DNA from: Triticum aestivum
Lineage: Eukaryota > Streptophyta > Magnoliopsida > Poales > Poaceae
Assembly (NCBI RefSeq): GCF_018294505.1
Contig: NC_057800.1
Span: forward strand, 470,872,955 to 470,936,954
Direction: 5' to 3'
DNA length: 64,000 bases
The notes beneath the pieces were generated by a model. That model made no database searches. It was given only the letters and a program-made list of their open reading frames with translations, and had not been told where the DNA came from. Position numbers and translations under genes: made by a program. Positions 10,691 to 21,805 of this stretch are shown here, piece by piece; position 1 is the stretch's first letter, and each line of letters starts with the position of its first letter.

Positions 10691-13300
10691 AGGGTCTACC
10701 ACTAATGCTAGCTGGCCCGGATTATCTATCCGGGGCGGGTGATCCTCTCTGCTCCACACGATAGGCTGCTCCGACCAGCGCAAGTAACGTGGTAAGGCCG
10801 GTTCAACAGAATTCACCGCTCGCCTGTGGAGCTTTCGGTCGCGTTTATCCAAACTAGTTGTGAAAACATGATATTGCCCATTGCTCAACTGCTTTGGCTG
10901 GCTCTGATAACCTGACTGCTGCTGCTGCTGCTGCTGGCCGTTCCAATTATTCTGGCTATTGTGACCGCCCAGATTGAAACCTGAACCGGAAGCTCCATCG
11001 TGACCCGGACCGTGTAAACCGGATCCTGAACCGCCACCTGACCCATGGTCATACCGGAAGGTGTTAGAGTTTTTAAACTCCTGCATGATATAACAATCTT
11101 TCCAAAGATGGTTAGCCGGCGCCTCCTTCGTCCCGTGCTTCGGGCAAGGCTGATTCAGCAAATAGTTCAAACGGCTTGCGTTAGGATTGGGAGCCCCATT
11201 ACGATTTGCCGCTTTACCTCTGCGCCGCTGCCCCCTGTCCTGTGCATTAGTGTTGGCCACAAAGTCCACGCTGCCATCCGCTTTGCGCTTGCCTCCGTTT
11301 CCATGACCCGCTAGCTTGTACTGCTGCTGTTTGGAGTTGATGTTCTTCTTTCCCTTCCCTGCTTCATCATCATTGGGCTCGGGATCCTTGGTACTGTCTG
11401 AATCGGCATACTTCACTAAAGCGGCCATGAGGGTTCCCATATCATTACAGAACCGCTTCATGTGTCCCAACTTCAATTTTAGAGGCTCAAACCGGTAGTT
11501 GCCTTCCAGAGTTAAGATCGCAGAGTCAGCATTAATCCTATCAGACGAGTGCAAAATTTCCGAAACGCGGCGCACCCAACGGGTCGTTGATTCTCCTTCC
11601 TCCTGGACACAAGCCGCCAGGTCTACTATGGACTTGGGCTGCTTACAGGTATCCTTAAAATTCATTATAAACCGGGCCCGCAACTGGGCCCATGAGCTGA
11701 TAGAATTGGGTGGTAGGCTCTTTAACCAAGTACGAGCCGTGCCCTCAAGCATCATGGTGAAGTATTTTGCACATGCGGCCTCATCCACGTCCAGCATTTC
11801 CATGGCCATCTCATAACTCTCTACCCATGCTTCAGGGGGTAAATCAGCGGTGTAATTCGGCACCTTGCGTGGACCCTTGAAATCTTTGGGCAGGCGCACA
11901 TTACGTAAAGCTGGGATTAAGCAAGGCACTCCCAAAGCGGATGTGATTCCTGGTCCGGCAAAGGTTGTAGAACGAACCGGTGTAAGTTGGCCCGCATTAT
12001 CCTGTGCTGCTAACTCGGCCTCCCTTTGTGCCCGGGCCCGGTCCACCACATCCCGAGCATCGCCAACACCACCTGCTGGGTCATTACCACGGGCCGCTTC
12101 ACGGCCTCGCGCATTGCTTGATATGGCCGGTTCATCCATGCGCCTGCTATAGCTCCGGCTCGGACGGGGCGTAGAATGAACCCGATCACGGCTGTACGAG
12201 TATGCCTCCTGCTGAATCAGCGCAGTCCGGAGAAGCTCCTTAACCCGGCGAGTCTCTATCGCTTGCGGAGAATCCCCTTCGACTGGAATGGCCTCTAGCC
12301 GTGCAGCGGCCGCAACAAGGTTGTCCATAGGATTCGAATAATGACCCGGGGGTGTCTGGACCGGCGGAGGAACCGCAACGTTTTGGTGAGGAGGTTCCAT
12401 CAGGCGAGGTTGGACCGTCGTTCCTGGCCCTGGTGCCTCAATCCGATTTGTCTCCGGGTACCGCGGCGGATTACTGGGTCCAGCTCCTGGAGTGTGAAAG
12501 AGATTTCGGGGGTCAAACCCTAACGGCAGGCGTGATCTGTGCTTCCGCTTCAAAACCTCCTGTGATGCGTTTTGGTCAAGCATGAGTTTATAGGCCTAGG
12601 CGTCCAAAGCGGCCCGCTCTGCAGCCATCCAGTCTTTTTCTGCTGCCAGATCCACTTTGGCTTGCACGATCTGCTCTCAAACCTTCGCAATTTCTGCATT
12701 ATGGGCCTCCTGATCTGCCGGATTGTCCTCTGCCATAAGCGCGGCTAGTGCATCAAACAGCTCAGATAGAACTTGAACCGGCAGGCGCACAACGCCTCCC
12801 GCCCCTGCTGCGGCTGCCGCTGCTGATCCGGAGAGCATTGTTGCGGTGGTTGAAGAGTGATTCGCCGCCTGTGTGCCGGCCATGAATATCCCAACCCGGT
12901 TGACCTGGCCCGGGGGGTCCGGAATACTGTTGCCATTGGAACAGCCCCTAATCTGGTCGTCTTGCAACTGGTATAGCGATTCGGTCTCTCCGGTCGAGGA
13001 CTCGTCATCGGAATAGACGACGGTCTCATTACCGTGTTCTGATTCGTCCTCACGCTCTCCTTCGTGGACGACTCCAACGAAGACACGCTTCACGGCCGGT
13101 TTAACCCGGGTAGATCTCGCACGCTGAGCCGTCTCGATGAGGTTGGTGCAGATGTCCGGCTCAGGCCCAGGCTCACTGATTTTGCCAATGAAAACGTGTA
13201 TGCCACCAAAGGGGACCCGGCACCCGTACTCGATCGAATCGGCCTTAGGACCCCATCCTGCGTCGTCGATGTAGATCTTGCCCCGACGACTCTTGGTCAT
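10691..13300 (-). pseudogene. gag: Element B gag, two internal stops near its N-terminal third
   Basis: One frame from an ATG at 13298-13300 (MTKSRRGKIYIDDAGWG) to 10691. The N-terminal part has an acidic, serine-rich stretch and an alanine run. The core is VPNYTADLPPEAWVESYEMA, then TARTWLKSLPPNSISSWAQL and DTCKQPKSIVDL, typical of Tat gag. Basic, glycine-rich and glutamine-rich zones follow; the Gln run comes from a CTG/CAG repeat near 10917-10936. Stops lie at 12677-12679 (TGA) and near 12598 (TAG). The frame is also open upstream through the primer binding site into the LTR, so the true start is uncertain. The last 631 codons (12583-10691) are uninterrupted. Confidence 0.8.
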
Positions 13301-13369
13301 CCGGCCCACAACATAGCCTTCAAGTCCCTTGAGCTTGCCCTCCAAGATCGTCAAACCATCGTGCGATAG

Positions 13370-13386
13370 CCCCACGGTGGGCGCCA
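13370..13386 (-). other. Element B primer binding site
   Basis: On the minus strand, two bases after the 5' LTR, the sequence reads TGGCGCCCACCGTGGGG. Seventeen bases starting TGGCGCC next to the 5' LTR are the expected complement of a tRNA 3' end. The exact tRNA was not identified. Confidence 0.8.
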
Positions 13387-13388
13387 AC

Positions 13389-13872
13389 TGTCGTGGATTT
13401 GTCACGGCAGATGTCCTAGCGAAAGGACTTAGTCGTGGAGCCATCGCTACGAGTTTACTTGAAGGGGTTTAAAGCGGACACAAAGACACGAGGGTTTTAT
13501 ACTAGTTCGGCCCCTTCGAGGAAGGTAAAAGCCTACGTCTAGTTGTGATGGAATTGATATGATCTCGATGGCTAGGGAGCAAACAAGCTTCGCCTAGGCT
13601 CGAGTTGTGGTTGTCTGTCTTGAACCGCCACCGGGTCGCCCCCTTATATACACGGGTGACGCCCGTCGGTCCATAGAGTCCTAACTGGTTCATACTCGTA
13701 CTCCGGTTGCTATCTCTCTATTCCTTACTTACAATACAAGTCATACATCAGGCCGGTTTATGGTTACATGCTCTAACCGACTACAGGCTTGGGCCTTCAT
13801 CTGTTTACGCCACTAATGAAGTTAACCCGGCCCAAGTAGGCCGGTTTACGCCTAGTAGCAATATCCCCAACA
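13389..13872 (-). repeat. Element B 5' LTR (484 bp)
   Basis: The second copy of the LTR at 811-1295. In element orientation it carries a TATA box (plus strand CCCTTATATA at 13641-13650) that would start gag-pol transcription leftwards. It differs from the other copy by four transitions and one deleted C. Confidence 0.95.
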
Positions 13873-13877
13873 CCAGG
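13873..13877. repeat. Target-site duplication, right copy (CCAGG) of element B
   Basis: Identical to 806-810. The following base resumes the gag frame of element A. Confidence 0.95.
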
Positions 13878-14503
13878 AAAAGCCGAAATCTATGGCAGCA
13901 CTCACGACACTCATGACCCGCTTTTACGTGGGAGAAGACACCTGGTTGGCTCGCAGCAATAACATATCAAAGAACCATGGTGCTTCGGATACAAAGGACG
14001 GCAACGGCAGGTCATGTCGCAACAAACATAAGCGTCGCATTAACAGCGACAATACCGAGGATACGACAGTCAATGCCGGATTCAAAGGCTCTAAACCCGG
14101 TCAGCGCAAAAAGCCATTCAAAAGAAGCACTCCGGGCCCATCCAGTTTGGACCGTATACTCGATCGCTCATGTCAAATACACGGCACCCCCGACAAGCCA
14201 GCCAACCACACCAACAGGGATTGTTGGGTGTTCAAGCAGGCCGGCAAGTTAAATGCCAAAAACAAAGATAAGGGGTCACATAGCGATGACGAGGAGGAGC
14301 CCCGACAGCCGAACACCGAAGGACTGAAGAGGTTCCCCCCACAAGTGCGGATGGTGAACATGATATACGCAACCCACATCCCCAAGAGGGAGCGGAAGCA
14401 TGCGCTCAGGGACATATATGCGTTGGAGCCAGTCGCCCCAAAGTTCAACCCATGGTCCTCCTGTCCGATCACCTTCGACCGTAGGGACCACCCCACTAGT
14501 ATT
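13878..14503 (+). CDS. gag: Element A gag, C-terminal part with zinc-knuckle-like motif (interrupted by element C)
   Basis: Continues the gag of 225-810 after element B, in frame once one CCAGG is removed. It has the end of the gag core (MAALTTLMTRFYVGEDTWLA) and a basic linker. A Cys/His cluster, CQIHGTPDKPANHTNRDCW, is probably the nucleic-acid-binding region. A charged stretch leads into the protease (PITFDRRDHPTSI). A homologous cluster, CQIHGHPDKPANHTNRNCW, is in element D (45295-45603, minus strand). The frame ends at 14503 against the LTR of element C and resumes at 21806. Confidence 0.85.
14499..14503. repeat. Target-site duplication, left copy (GTATT) of element C
   Basis: GTATT before the LTR start; GTATC follows the right LTR at 21801-21805. 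One transition separates the two copies. Confidence 0.85.
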
Positions 14504-15460
14504 TGTCAGATTTCAGGTTCCGGCAGACCCTTGAGGTTTGAACACTGGGGTGCGCGCGGAGATTTCACCTCCTACCTACCTGCACCCCTCCGCTTCGCTA
14601 AGATCTAAACTAAGGAAAGAACAACACAAGAGACGCAGGGTTTATACTGGTTCGGGCCACCGTTGTGGTGTAATACCCTACTCTAGTGTGTGGTGTGGTG
14701 GATTGCCTCTTGGGCTGATGATGATGAACAATACAAGGAAGAACAGCCTCGCGAGGGTCTGTTCTTAGCTGGGGCAATGAACTGCTGGGAGGAGCTCAGT
14801 CACCCTTCTCTCTCTCTCTACCTGATCTTCTCTATCCTTCGATCCCTCTATTTTCTTCCAACCTCTCCCTAGCTCTCTTTGCTCTGTGGGTGGCTGGTCC
14901 TATTTATAGAGGCCCTGGTCCTCCTCCCAAATATCGAGCGGGAAGGGAGACAACAATGGCGGGCTAATTTGAAGGGGGGCAACTAGTATCAACTATCCTG
15001 ACAAAAGTAGTCTTCGCCTGCGCAAAGCTCTGGTGATGACGCCGTCTTGGGCTCCACGGTGACCTCCATCTCGTAGTCCTCCTGGTCTTGGTCTCGTTGC
15101 ACCGAAATGGCAACCTTTGCCTGATGCCTCGGTACTCCGCGGCTGCGCTTGCCCCCTTTGCACCAAAGAGGAAGGGAGGACACTGCGCGGGCTGGCACCC
15201 GCCTGGCACCCCCGGTCGTCATGGCTTGCGTCACGGGCACCTCGTGAGGTACCCCGCCTTGATTTCTCTGCCTCCTCGTGAGCCAGCCTGATGAGGCCGC
15301 GCCTGAGGAAGCTCCGCGTCGTCCGCCCTGCGAGGCTTGGCCCCTCGCGAGGGTCTTGGGTTTGTGTTGGTGAAGATGGGCCACGCTGGGCCCCCCTTTG
15401 AGCCATGCCGCAGGCCGCAGGCAGGCAAGTCTGGGGACCCCCGTTCCCAGAACGCCAATA
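14504..15460 (-). repeat. Element C 3' LTR (about 957 bp)
   Basis: Starts TGTCAGATTTC and aligns along its length with 20845-21800. The inner end reads GCCAATA where the other copy reads ACCGACA, so its terminal CA is mutated. A TATA box in element orientation corresponds to CTATTTATAG at about 14902-14911. The next bases (15461-15481) are the complement of a purine-rich tract ending GGGGGCTAC, the polypurine tract. Confidence 0.92.
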
Positions 15461-15755
15461 GTAGCCCCCGGGCCCAAGGCGTGCCCGGACTTGGCCGTGC
15501 AGGAAGGCGGAAGGGCAAGAGCAAAGCACCGCGGGCCCTAACAACCTATGGCATTGGGCGCCGCGTGGCGGTTGATTGGACGTGGGCGGCACTGTTCCCC
15601 CATGCCCTCCTTATTTTGCGTCATGCTAGGCGGACCCGTAGTCATACACAGCCGTTCCCCTGTTTGGTTGCTCGAGCGCCATCCTTCCTTCCTCCGCTCG
15701 AACCCTGGTTTCTGTTTTCAACTCAATCTTGAACCTTCCCCCCGTTCCCATCGCC

Positions 15756-18700
15756 ATGGCTCCGACGAAGAAGGGAAGAGGGAAGAAACCCGTGTCTCCG
15801 CCTTGCCCGCCGCCGTTGGCGCCCCCCGCCGAGGGCTTGGGCAAGGTTAGCTTGGCTCTGGCTACCATCTTCAATGAATGCGGGAGGACGACAGCCTGGC
15901 CCGCGTCCCACTTCTCCATCGGCAGGATAGCCACCGAGGTCCCGTATTTTGCCGACGCCCTGTGGGCGGGTCTGGTTCCTCCCTTTTCTGATTTCTTCAA
16001 TGCTGTGCTCTCCCATTATCAGATCCACATGATGCATCTGGGTCCTGAATCCATCACTCTCCTTTCGGTCTTTGCCTTTGTTTGCGAGGCTATGATGGGC
16101 ATCCTTCCTTCGGTTGCCTTGCTGTGCCACTTCTTCTCGCTGCGCCTTGTTGACCCTACCCAATGCTGGGCGTGTGTGAGCTTCGTTGCCGCGCTTGAGA
16201 CGGTGGCCTCTGGGATTGACTTCAAGCTCCCTCTGCCCGCGGCTGGGTTCCGCGAGCGGTGGCTGTATGTGGATGCTGGGGTGCCCAGCCCCCTACTGTC
16301 GGAGCCAACTTCGCCTGCTGTCCCCAATTCGGGCTGGGGCCAGGAGACGCTTGAGAGCCCCCGGCTCATCTTCGTCTGGCACCGCTTCACGTTCTTGAGG
16401 TCGCTTGGCGCGACAGCGCCCAAGGTGGTGAAGGAGTTCCTGCTACGCCGCGTTGCTCCTGTTCAGCACCACTCCTGCCGGATGTGGGCCTTTAGCGGGC
16501 GCGATGATCGTATGAGGCTCCAGGAAGAGGACCTGACGCCTGAAGTGCTGAGGACGGCGCTCTTGACCCTGACGGGGGACCGCAACCCTGGCAGCATCCG
16601 GCAGGGAGGGGCCTTGCTGTACCTGTGCCAGAGCGGGGGCGATTTTGTGAGGCAGATGCCTATCTTCGATGAGTGGGGGCCGTGCCCCGCCGGCCTTCAG
16701 GGGCCTCACGAGAACCCAGTGGTGGTGACCGCCCTTCCAGTCGGCCAAGGCGGCTCTTCCTCAAGTGGCGGAGCAGGGAGGCACGAGGCACCGGAGGCCG
16801 AGGGGGCTCCCGGCGGGGTGACAGCGCCGGGCGAGGCTCATGAGGAAGCAGTTACCGGGGCCCGTGCCGCTGAGGCTGAGGGTGACAAGCAGCTGCCCTT
16901 TATGCCTACGACTGAGGCCACTGAGGCTCCGACGGCTTCTCTTGGCGAGGCGATTGGCGGCGCACATCAGGCAGGCGCCCCTAACGCTGATCGCCTTGAT
17001 GCTCCATCTTTGTCGCAGGTTGATCCCTGCACCCAGCTCTTAGGCCGCTTCCGCGTGGACTTTGAGGCCCTTCGGAAGAGAAGGGAGGCCCTGGGTGACG
17101 ATTACCCTTGTCGCCTGCTGAAGCGTAGGAAGTACTTCACCACTGATGAGTAAGCCTTCTCCTTTCCCAACTCCCGATCCTTCTGTTGCTCTTACTGACC
17201 CTTGCCCCGCAGGCCCCTTCCAGCTGAGCTTGCGGAGACGGCTGAGGAGCCGTCCCCCTTGGCTTCGCCCCCTCCACCGTCCTCAAGTGCTCCAAGCAGT
17301 GGAGCCCTTGTGGTGAGGGCGATTGACGAGGCGAACCGTCCCGAGGCATATCGTGGCCCCGCGCACCTCGCGATCCTTCGCGGGCCTTCTCGTGGCATAG
17401 CCAGCCTACCGTGGGCTTCTCGCCTAGTCGTGGACTACGATTGGCTGAGGCGCTTCCTGCGCTCTTCAACTGGGGACAGGCTGGCCCCCAGCCGGGCTTC
17501 TGACGCGGCGTGCCCGCCGTCGCGAGGGTGCCAGCCCCCAGCCCCCAGCCCGGAGGGGAAGTGCTGGCTCGCAGCCCCCGGCGCTTGCTTGGGGCATATG
17601 ATGGTGTGGAGGACGTGCTCGAGCGCGCTCGGGAGTGTCGTGCTCTCCGCCATGGATTCCTTCGAAGGGCGGCTGACGCGGTAAGCCTGCTTGGAGAGGA
17701 GCTTGCCGATGAAGATGCGCGCCTTGAGGCCGAGGGCCTGCGCCTGGCTACAAAGAGACGCGAGCTGGAGGGTGCCATCGCCCTTGCGTGCCGTCAGCGC
17801 GATCTTGATGATGCAGAGGCCAAGGCATCGCTGGTGGCCTCTCAGGAGGCCCGATCTTGGGCCGCTGAGGAGGCTCGAGAAGCTGACCGGTGGCGAACGG
17901 CGGCGGAGGAGCGGGCTCGGGAGCTCCTGTCCTGGTGCCACTCACTGGAGGAGCAGGTGGAGCTGCGCGAGGCAGCCCTCGCATCGATGAAGGTGGCCTC
18001 CGGTGACTCAGTAGAGCTCCAGAAGCGTGAGGAGGCGCTGACGCTAGAAGCCGTCGAACGTACCCGTGAGTACGAGCGTCTGGAGATGAGGGAGCGCTTG
18101 GTGACGCAAGCGGAGGATGATGTTGCTGCACGGGAAGCCCGCGTCCTGGAGGAGGTCGGACATCGAGTGGCGATGGTGCATTTGAACCTCGAGCACGAGT
18201 TCGAAGAGAAGCTGGGGTTGATCCGGGCCGAAGCTGAAGGCAGGACTGCTGCCTTGAGGGCCAAGCTGGAGGAGGCGACGCGGCGGGCCGACGCTTTCCG
18301 GGCCGCTCTTGAGGTGGCGCAAGGTGAGTTAACCTCTTCCCAGGCCGAGGTGCTCCTTCTCCGCCAGTGGGTGGAGGAGGCTGAGGTCATCGCGGGCTAG
18401 AACGCGGACGAGATCCGTCAGCAGCGGATCCTGGAGCATGAGCACGGCCCCATGCTTGCCATGCTCCGGGAGAGAGCCAACACAGCCTTGGGCAACATCT
18501 ACGAGGCGGCTATTGGCGAGCCGCACGCAGTCAACTATGCTGGCAATCTTCAGTTCTTCACTGACGTGGTGACGCAGCTGGAGGCGCGGTCAGTCAGGGC
18601 TGACAGGTTGGTGGAGGAGAGGAGCCGCACCCCGCTTGGGCGCGCCTTTTCTCGCGTCTTCAGCCACCTCCGGAACATGGATCCCCACTTTGATTTTGAC

Positions 18701-18949
18701 GCCGCCATCGCCCCAGTCCCCCAGGCCATCCGAGGCAACCTGGCGCACTGGGTGGAGGAAAATGTGGACGCTCTTATCAGGGCCTTCGCTTCAGACAACA
18801 ACGACGCGATCGTGGCGGCCGACGAGGGCGGCGTGGTGAACGGCCCTGACGCCACTAGCGGCGATGCAGACAGCGATGGCGAGTTCAGTGACGCCAGCAA
18901 CGGCTCGGGTGGTGCTCCTGAGAACGCATTGGGGGATTCATCCGATTGA
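15756..18949 (+). pseudogene. Opposite-strand gene of element C: PF04195-like protein with long coiled coil, lightly damaged
   Basis: Exon 1 is 15756-17149, from an ATG in context GCCATGGC. Its globular domain includes HFSIGRIATEVPYFADALWA, HLGPESITLLSVFAFVCEAM and LLCHFFSL, matching the pattern of the genes in A, B and D. An intron is clear: donor GTAAG at 17150, acceptor CCCCGCAG ending at 17212, phase preserved. Exon 2 is Pro/Ser-rich. Near 17520-17570 the good frame shifts, and the next segment (to 18397) is a long Glu/Arg/Ala coiled coil. A single in-frame TAG at 18398-18400 (probably from CAG) breaks an otherwise open frame that ends at 18949 with an acidic Ser/Asp-rich tail. Function unknown. 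Confidence 0.75.
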
Positions 18950-20064
18950 TTGTGCATTGCTCCTACTTCCTTACCCAGCATGAATAGAACTCAGGTTTTG
19001 GCCTGATTGGAGTGAGAGCATTTTGGAGGGGGAGCCCCTTCTGTAAAACTTGTGTTCATCGTATTAGTAGACGCTACATTGCCCATGCGCCCGCGCCAAG
19101 TGGTTGGCCCAAGCGACGCGCTGGTCGGCTAGTTTACCTTTGTCCCGTGCCGGCCCTGAGGCAGCCCGTGGGGGGTTGTGGTGTTTCGAGTGTTCCCTGA
19201 TTGGGTTCGTAGGATCTGCAGTAAAACACCCTCCTGAGAGGTCACGTCGGCGGCAGTCTGGGCTGCGCGCAAGCTAGGCCTGACCCGGCTCGCGAGGGGC
19301 TCGTGAGGGGAGGCAGCTGAGGCGATGTGGTAACCAAAACACGAGAAATTGCTCGAACGAGACTAAGCACCCCTTCCACGAACACACGCAAATCTCAAAT
19401 TCGAATCCAACTTGAATCCAGCGAGGGAAAGCGGCAACCAAAGGGAAAAGCAACGAGAGCAAACAAAAGGCCGCGTCCGGCACCTAGTCTAGTCTTGGAC
19501 GTCTTCTCACCAGCGCGGAGCTAAGTGCTGCCACTGGGCGTGGGAGGGAGCCCCAGGGCCTGAGGCCGGCACCCCTGAGACTCCGGGGCGTGTACAGCCC
19601 CACTCATTATTACGTGAGAGTGTCAAGGGGCGGCGAGCTTCACAAGCACTGGGCCTTCTTCACAGGTACTGGCCTTGCGCCACATTCTAGTGCCATCAAC
19701 GACGACCGGAAACCAGGACGCTACCGATGGGGTAGAGCGGTCGCCAGCGGTTCCCCCGACGACCACGGGTCCTCCGCCGGGGGCAGGCCCTGAGGCACCT
19801 CCCCAGCGGAGGGCCTACCTCCTGAGAGCACCTTGCTCCGAACGCTGCGGTGGTGATGTCGGATCCCGGCCCCTCTCCTGCAGCCCCCTGCGCCCTCCTC
19901 CCGAGGGGCAGGAGACTGTGGGAGCAGGGTAGCTGCTCACTGTGGCGACCTGCACCTCCTGCGATCCATGGTTAGCGTATGCCTGCTCCTGAAAAATTAG
20001 CGGTACCCGATAATCGTTGGCGCCAGCGTGGCCAGTGGGACCGTCCCGGGGCTCCCGGAAAGGC
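18950..20064. other. Element C interior without recognisable gene
   Basis: About 1.1 kb of GC-rich DNA follows the opposite-strand gene. It would hold the 3' end of that transcript and the end of the gag-strand transcript. I see no protein motif, clear repeat or RNA gene; the short open frames on both strands have no recognisable domain. Confidence 0.5.
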
Positions 20065-20790
20065 TCAGCTTGGGCTGAGGAGCGAGCCATGTTCGCCCTC
20101 GTGTGGGTGTCCTCGGTCCATCATGAGGGGCACGTATTCCTCCGGTGCCGTCATCCCGAATGCCACACCGTAATGCCCCGCATGCCACGCGGTCCTGCCT
20201 GACGCGCCCACCGTGGGGTGGCAGCGCGGCTGTCCACTGGGGTCACGGGTCGCGTCGAGTCCTTCTTCTTCACGGACCGGGAGCAGGGGCAGCGCCGCCG
20301 CCGGTCCGGCGCTGACAGCTTCGCTGGCGTTGGAGTAGCCTTGGAGCCCGCGGGCGCGCGCGGAGCCCCCGCGCGGGCCGCCCTGGGCTTGAGATGGGAG
20401 CTGGGTGGAGAAGGGGTGAGCCCCCAAGGCGGCGAAGCCCAAGAGCTCTGCCACTCGCTCCAGCAGCACGTCATGGCTGCCCTCCAGCAGCCTGCACTAC
20501 AGCAGCTCTCGGGCCACTATGAGCGCGGCCCTCGAGTTCTCCTGCTCCTTGCGGGTGTACGGTGTCGTGGTCGCGGCGTGATTGGAGGCCCTTGCTGCCG
20601 ACCACGCCTGCCGCGGTGTGAGAGCTGTCGGAGCGTATCCGCATCGCCCGCGGCCCGCAGCGCCCTGCGGACCGCGAGCTGCCTGGGGCACGGGGTCGCC
20701 CGAGGCAAGCGGCTCTGCACGGGCGGGCCACGCCGCCCACGGATCTGGGTTGCCCGCCTGGTCACCGGACATGGTGACGACGACGCGACG
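20065..20790 (-). pseudogene. gag: Element C gag-like remnant
   Basis: Reading leftwards from about 20790, shortly after the primer binding site, there is an open stretch starting MSGDQAGNPDPWAAWPARAE. It continues to TPYTRKEQENSRAALIVARE and ends in a stop. A second piece (20469-20065) starts MLLERVAELLGFAA and is Ala/Pro/Arg-rich. Position and composition suit a degenerate gag N-terminus of a grass Ty3/Gypsy element. No gag core or zinc knuckle can be recognised, so the assignment depends on location. Confidence 0.45.
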
Positions 20791-20824
20791 GGGCACGAAG
20801 CGGTAGAAGGTGGATTCCCGCGCA

Positions 20825-20842
20825 CCCCTACTTGGCGCGCCA
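20825..20842 (-). other. Element C primer binding site
   Basis: On the minus strand, two bases after the 5' LTR, the sequence is TGGCGCGCCAAGTAGGGG. The TGGCGC start and position fit a tRNA-complementary primer site. It overlaps the 8-bp palindrome GGCGCGCC. Confidence 0.7.
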
Positions 20843-20844
20843 AA

Positions 20845-21800
20845 TGTCGGATTTCGGGTTCCGGCAGACCCTTGAGGTTCAAACACTGGGGTGCGCATGG
20901 AGATTTCGCCTCCTACCTACCTGCACCCCTCCGCTACGCTAAGATCTAAACTAAGGAAAGAACAACACAAGAGACGCAGGGTTTATACTGGTTCGGGCCA
21001 CCGTTGTGGTGTAATACCCTACTCTAGTGTGTGGTGTGGTGGATTGCCTCTTGGGCTGATGATGATGAACAATACAAGGAAGAACAGCCTCGCGAGGGTC
21101 TGTTCTTAGCTGGGGCGATGAACTGCTGGGAGGAGCTCAGTCACCCTTCTCTCTCTCTCTACCTGATCTTCTCTATCCTTCGATCACTCTCTTTTCTTCC
21201 AACCTCTCCCCAGCTCTCTTTGCTCTGTGGGTGGCTAGTCCTATTTATAGAGGCCCTGGTCCTCCTCCCAAATATCGAGCGGGAAGGGAGCCAACAATGG
21301 CGGGCTAATTTGAAGGGGGACAGCTAGTATCAACTATCCTGACAAAAGTAGTCTTCGCCTGCGCAAAGCTCTGGTGATGACGCCGTCTTGGGCTCCACGG
21401 TGACCTCCATCTCGTAGTCCTCCTAGTCTTGGTCTCGTTGCACCGAAATGGAAACCTTTGCCTGATGCCGCGGTACTCCGCGGCTGCGCTTGCCCCCTTT
21501 GCACCAAAGAGGAAGGGAGGACACTGCGCGGGCTGGCACCCGCCTGGCACCCCCAGTCGTCATGGCTTGCGTCACGGGCACCTCGTGAGGTACCCCGCCT
21601 TGATTTCTCCGCCTCCTCGTGAGCCAGCCTGACGAGGCCGCGCCTGAGGAAGCTCCGCGTCGTCCGCCCCGCGAGGCTTGGCCCCTTGCGAGGGTCTTGG
21701 GTTTGTGTTGGTGAAGATGGGCCGTGCTGGGCCCCCTTTGAGCCACGCCCTAGGCCGCAGGCAGGCAAGTCTGGAGACCCCTGTTCCCAGAACACCGACA
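20845..21800 (-). repeat. Element C 5' LTR (956 bp)
   Basis: Homologous to 14504-15460, beginning TGTCGGATTTC and ending CACCGACA. In element orientation a TATA box corresponds to CTATTTATAG at 21241-21250. GTATC follows at 21801-21805 as the second target-site copy. Confidence 0.92.
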
Positions 21801-21805
21801 GTATC
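21801..21805. repeat. Target-site duplication, right copy (GTATC) of element C
   Basis: Matches GTATT at 14499-14503 apart from one transition. Confidence 0.8.

Larger units (their letters stand above)
811..13872 (-). mobile_element. Element B: full-length Tat-type Ty3/Gypsy retrotransposon (13,062 bp) with an intact opposite-strand gene
   Basis: Bounded by two near-identical LTRs (811-1295 and 13389-13872) and CCAGG duplications. On the minus strand the order is 5' LTR (right), primer binding site, gag, protease, RT, RNase H, integrase, a 3' untranslated zone with tandem repeats, and 3' LTR (left). On the plus strand, between integrase and the 3' LTR, lies an independent five-exon gene. By eye the LTRs differ at four transitions and one indel over about 484 bp. 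At an assumed 1.3e-8 substitutions per site per year that suggests roughly 0.3 million years. The gag-pol frame carries several stops and frameshifts, so the copy cannot currently act alone. Confidence 0.95.
14504..21800 (-). mobile_element. Element C: GC-rich non-autonomous Ty3/Gypsy-like element (7,297 bp) with an opposite-strand gene
   Basis: Two LTRs of about 957 bp flank a 5.4 kb interior with no recognisable RT, RNase H or integrase. The primer binding site next to the right LTR and a purine tract next to the left LTR place the element on the minus strand. A gag-like remnant lies on minus (20065-20790) and a spliced PF04195-like gene on plus (15756-18949), the same layout as B. By eye the LTRs differ at about 34 of 956 positions; at 1.3e-8 per site per year that is about 1.4 million years, older than element B. 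Confidence 0.9.

Noticed and set aside
10917..10936. CTG repeat as a regulatory microsatellite
   Set aside because: It is in frame in element B gag and encodes a glutamine run, a common low-complexity feature of that region.
811..13872. The opposite-strand gene of B as a captured host gene
   Set aside because: The same gene type is in the same place and orientation in A, C and D, so it is an old family component and not a recent capture.
14993..15592. Long minus-strand open frames (up to 199 codons) in the left LTR of element C, repeated in the right LTR
   Set aside because: They lie within the LTR, are Arg/Pro/Gly-rich as expected from GC-rich DNA, carry no motif, and the right-LTR version differs in frame content. 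I treat them as composition artefacts.
15756..18949. Element C opposite-strand gene as a host gene lying between two solo LTRs
   Set aside because: The two LTRs share a target-site duplication, with a primer site and polypurine tract in the right places, so the gene is internal to one element.
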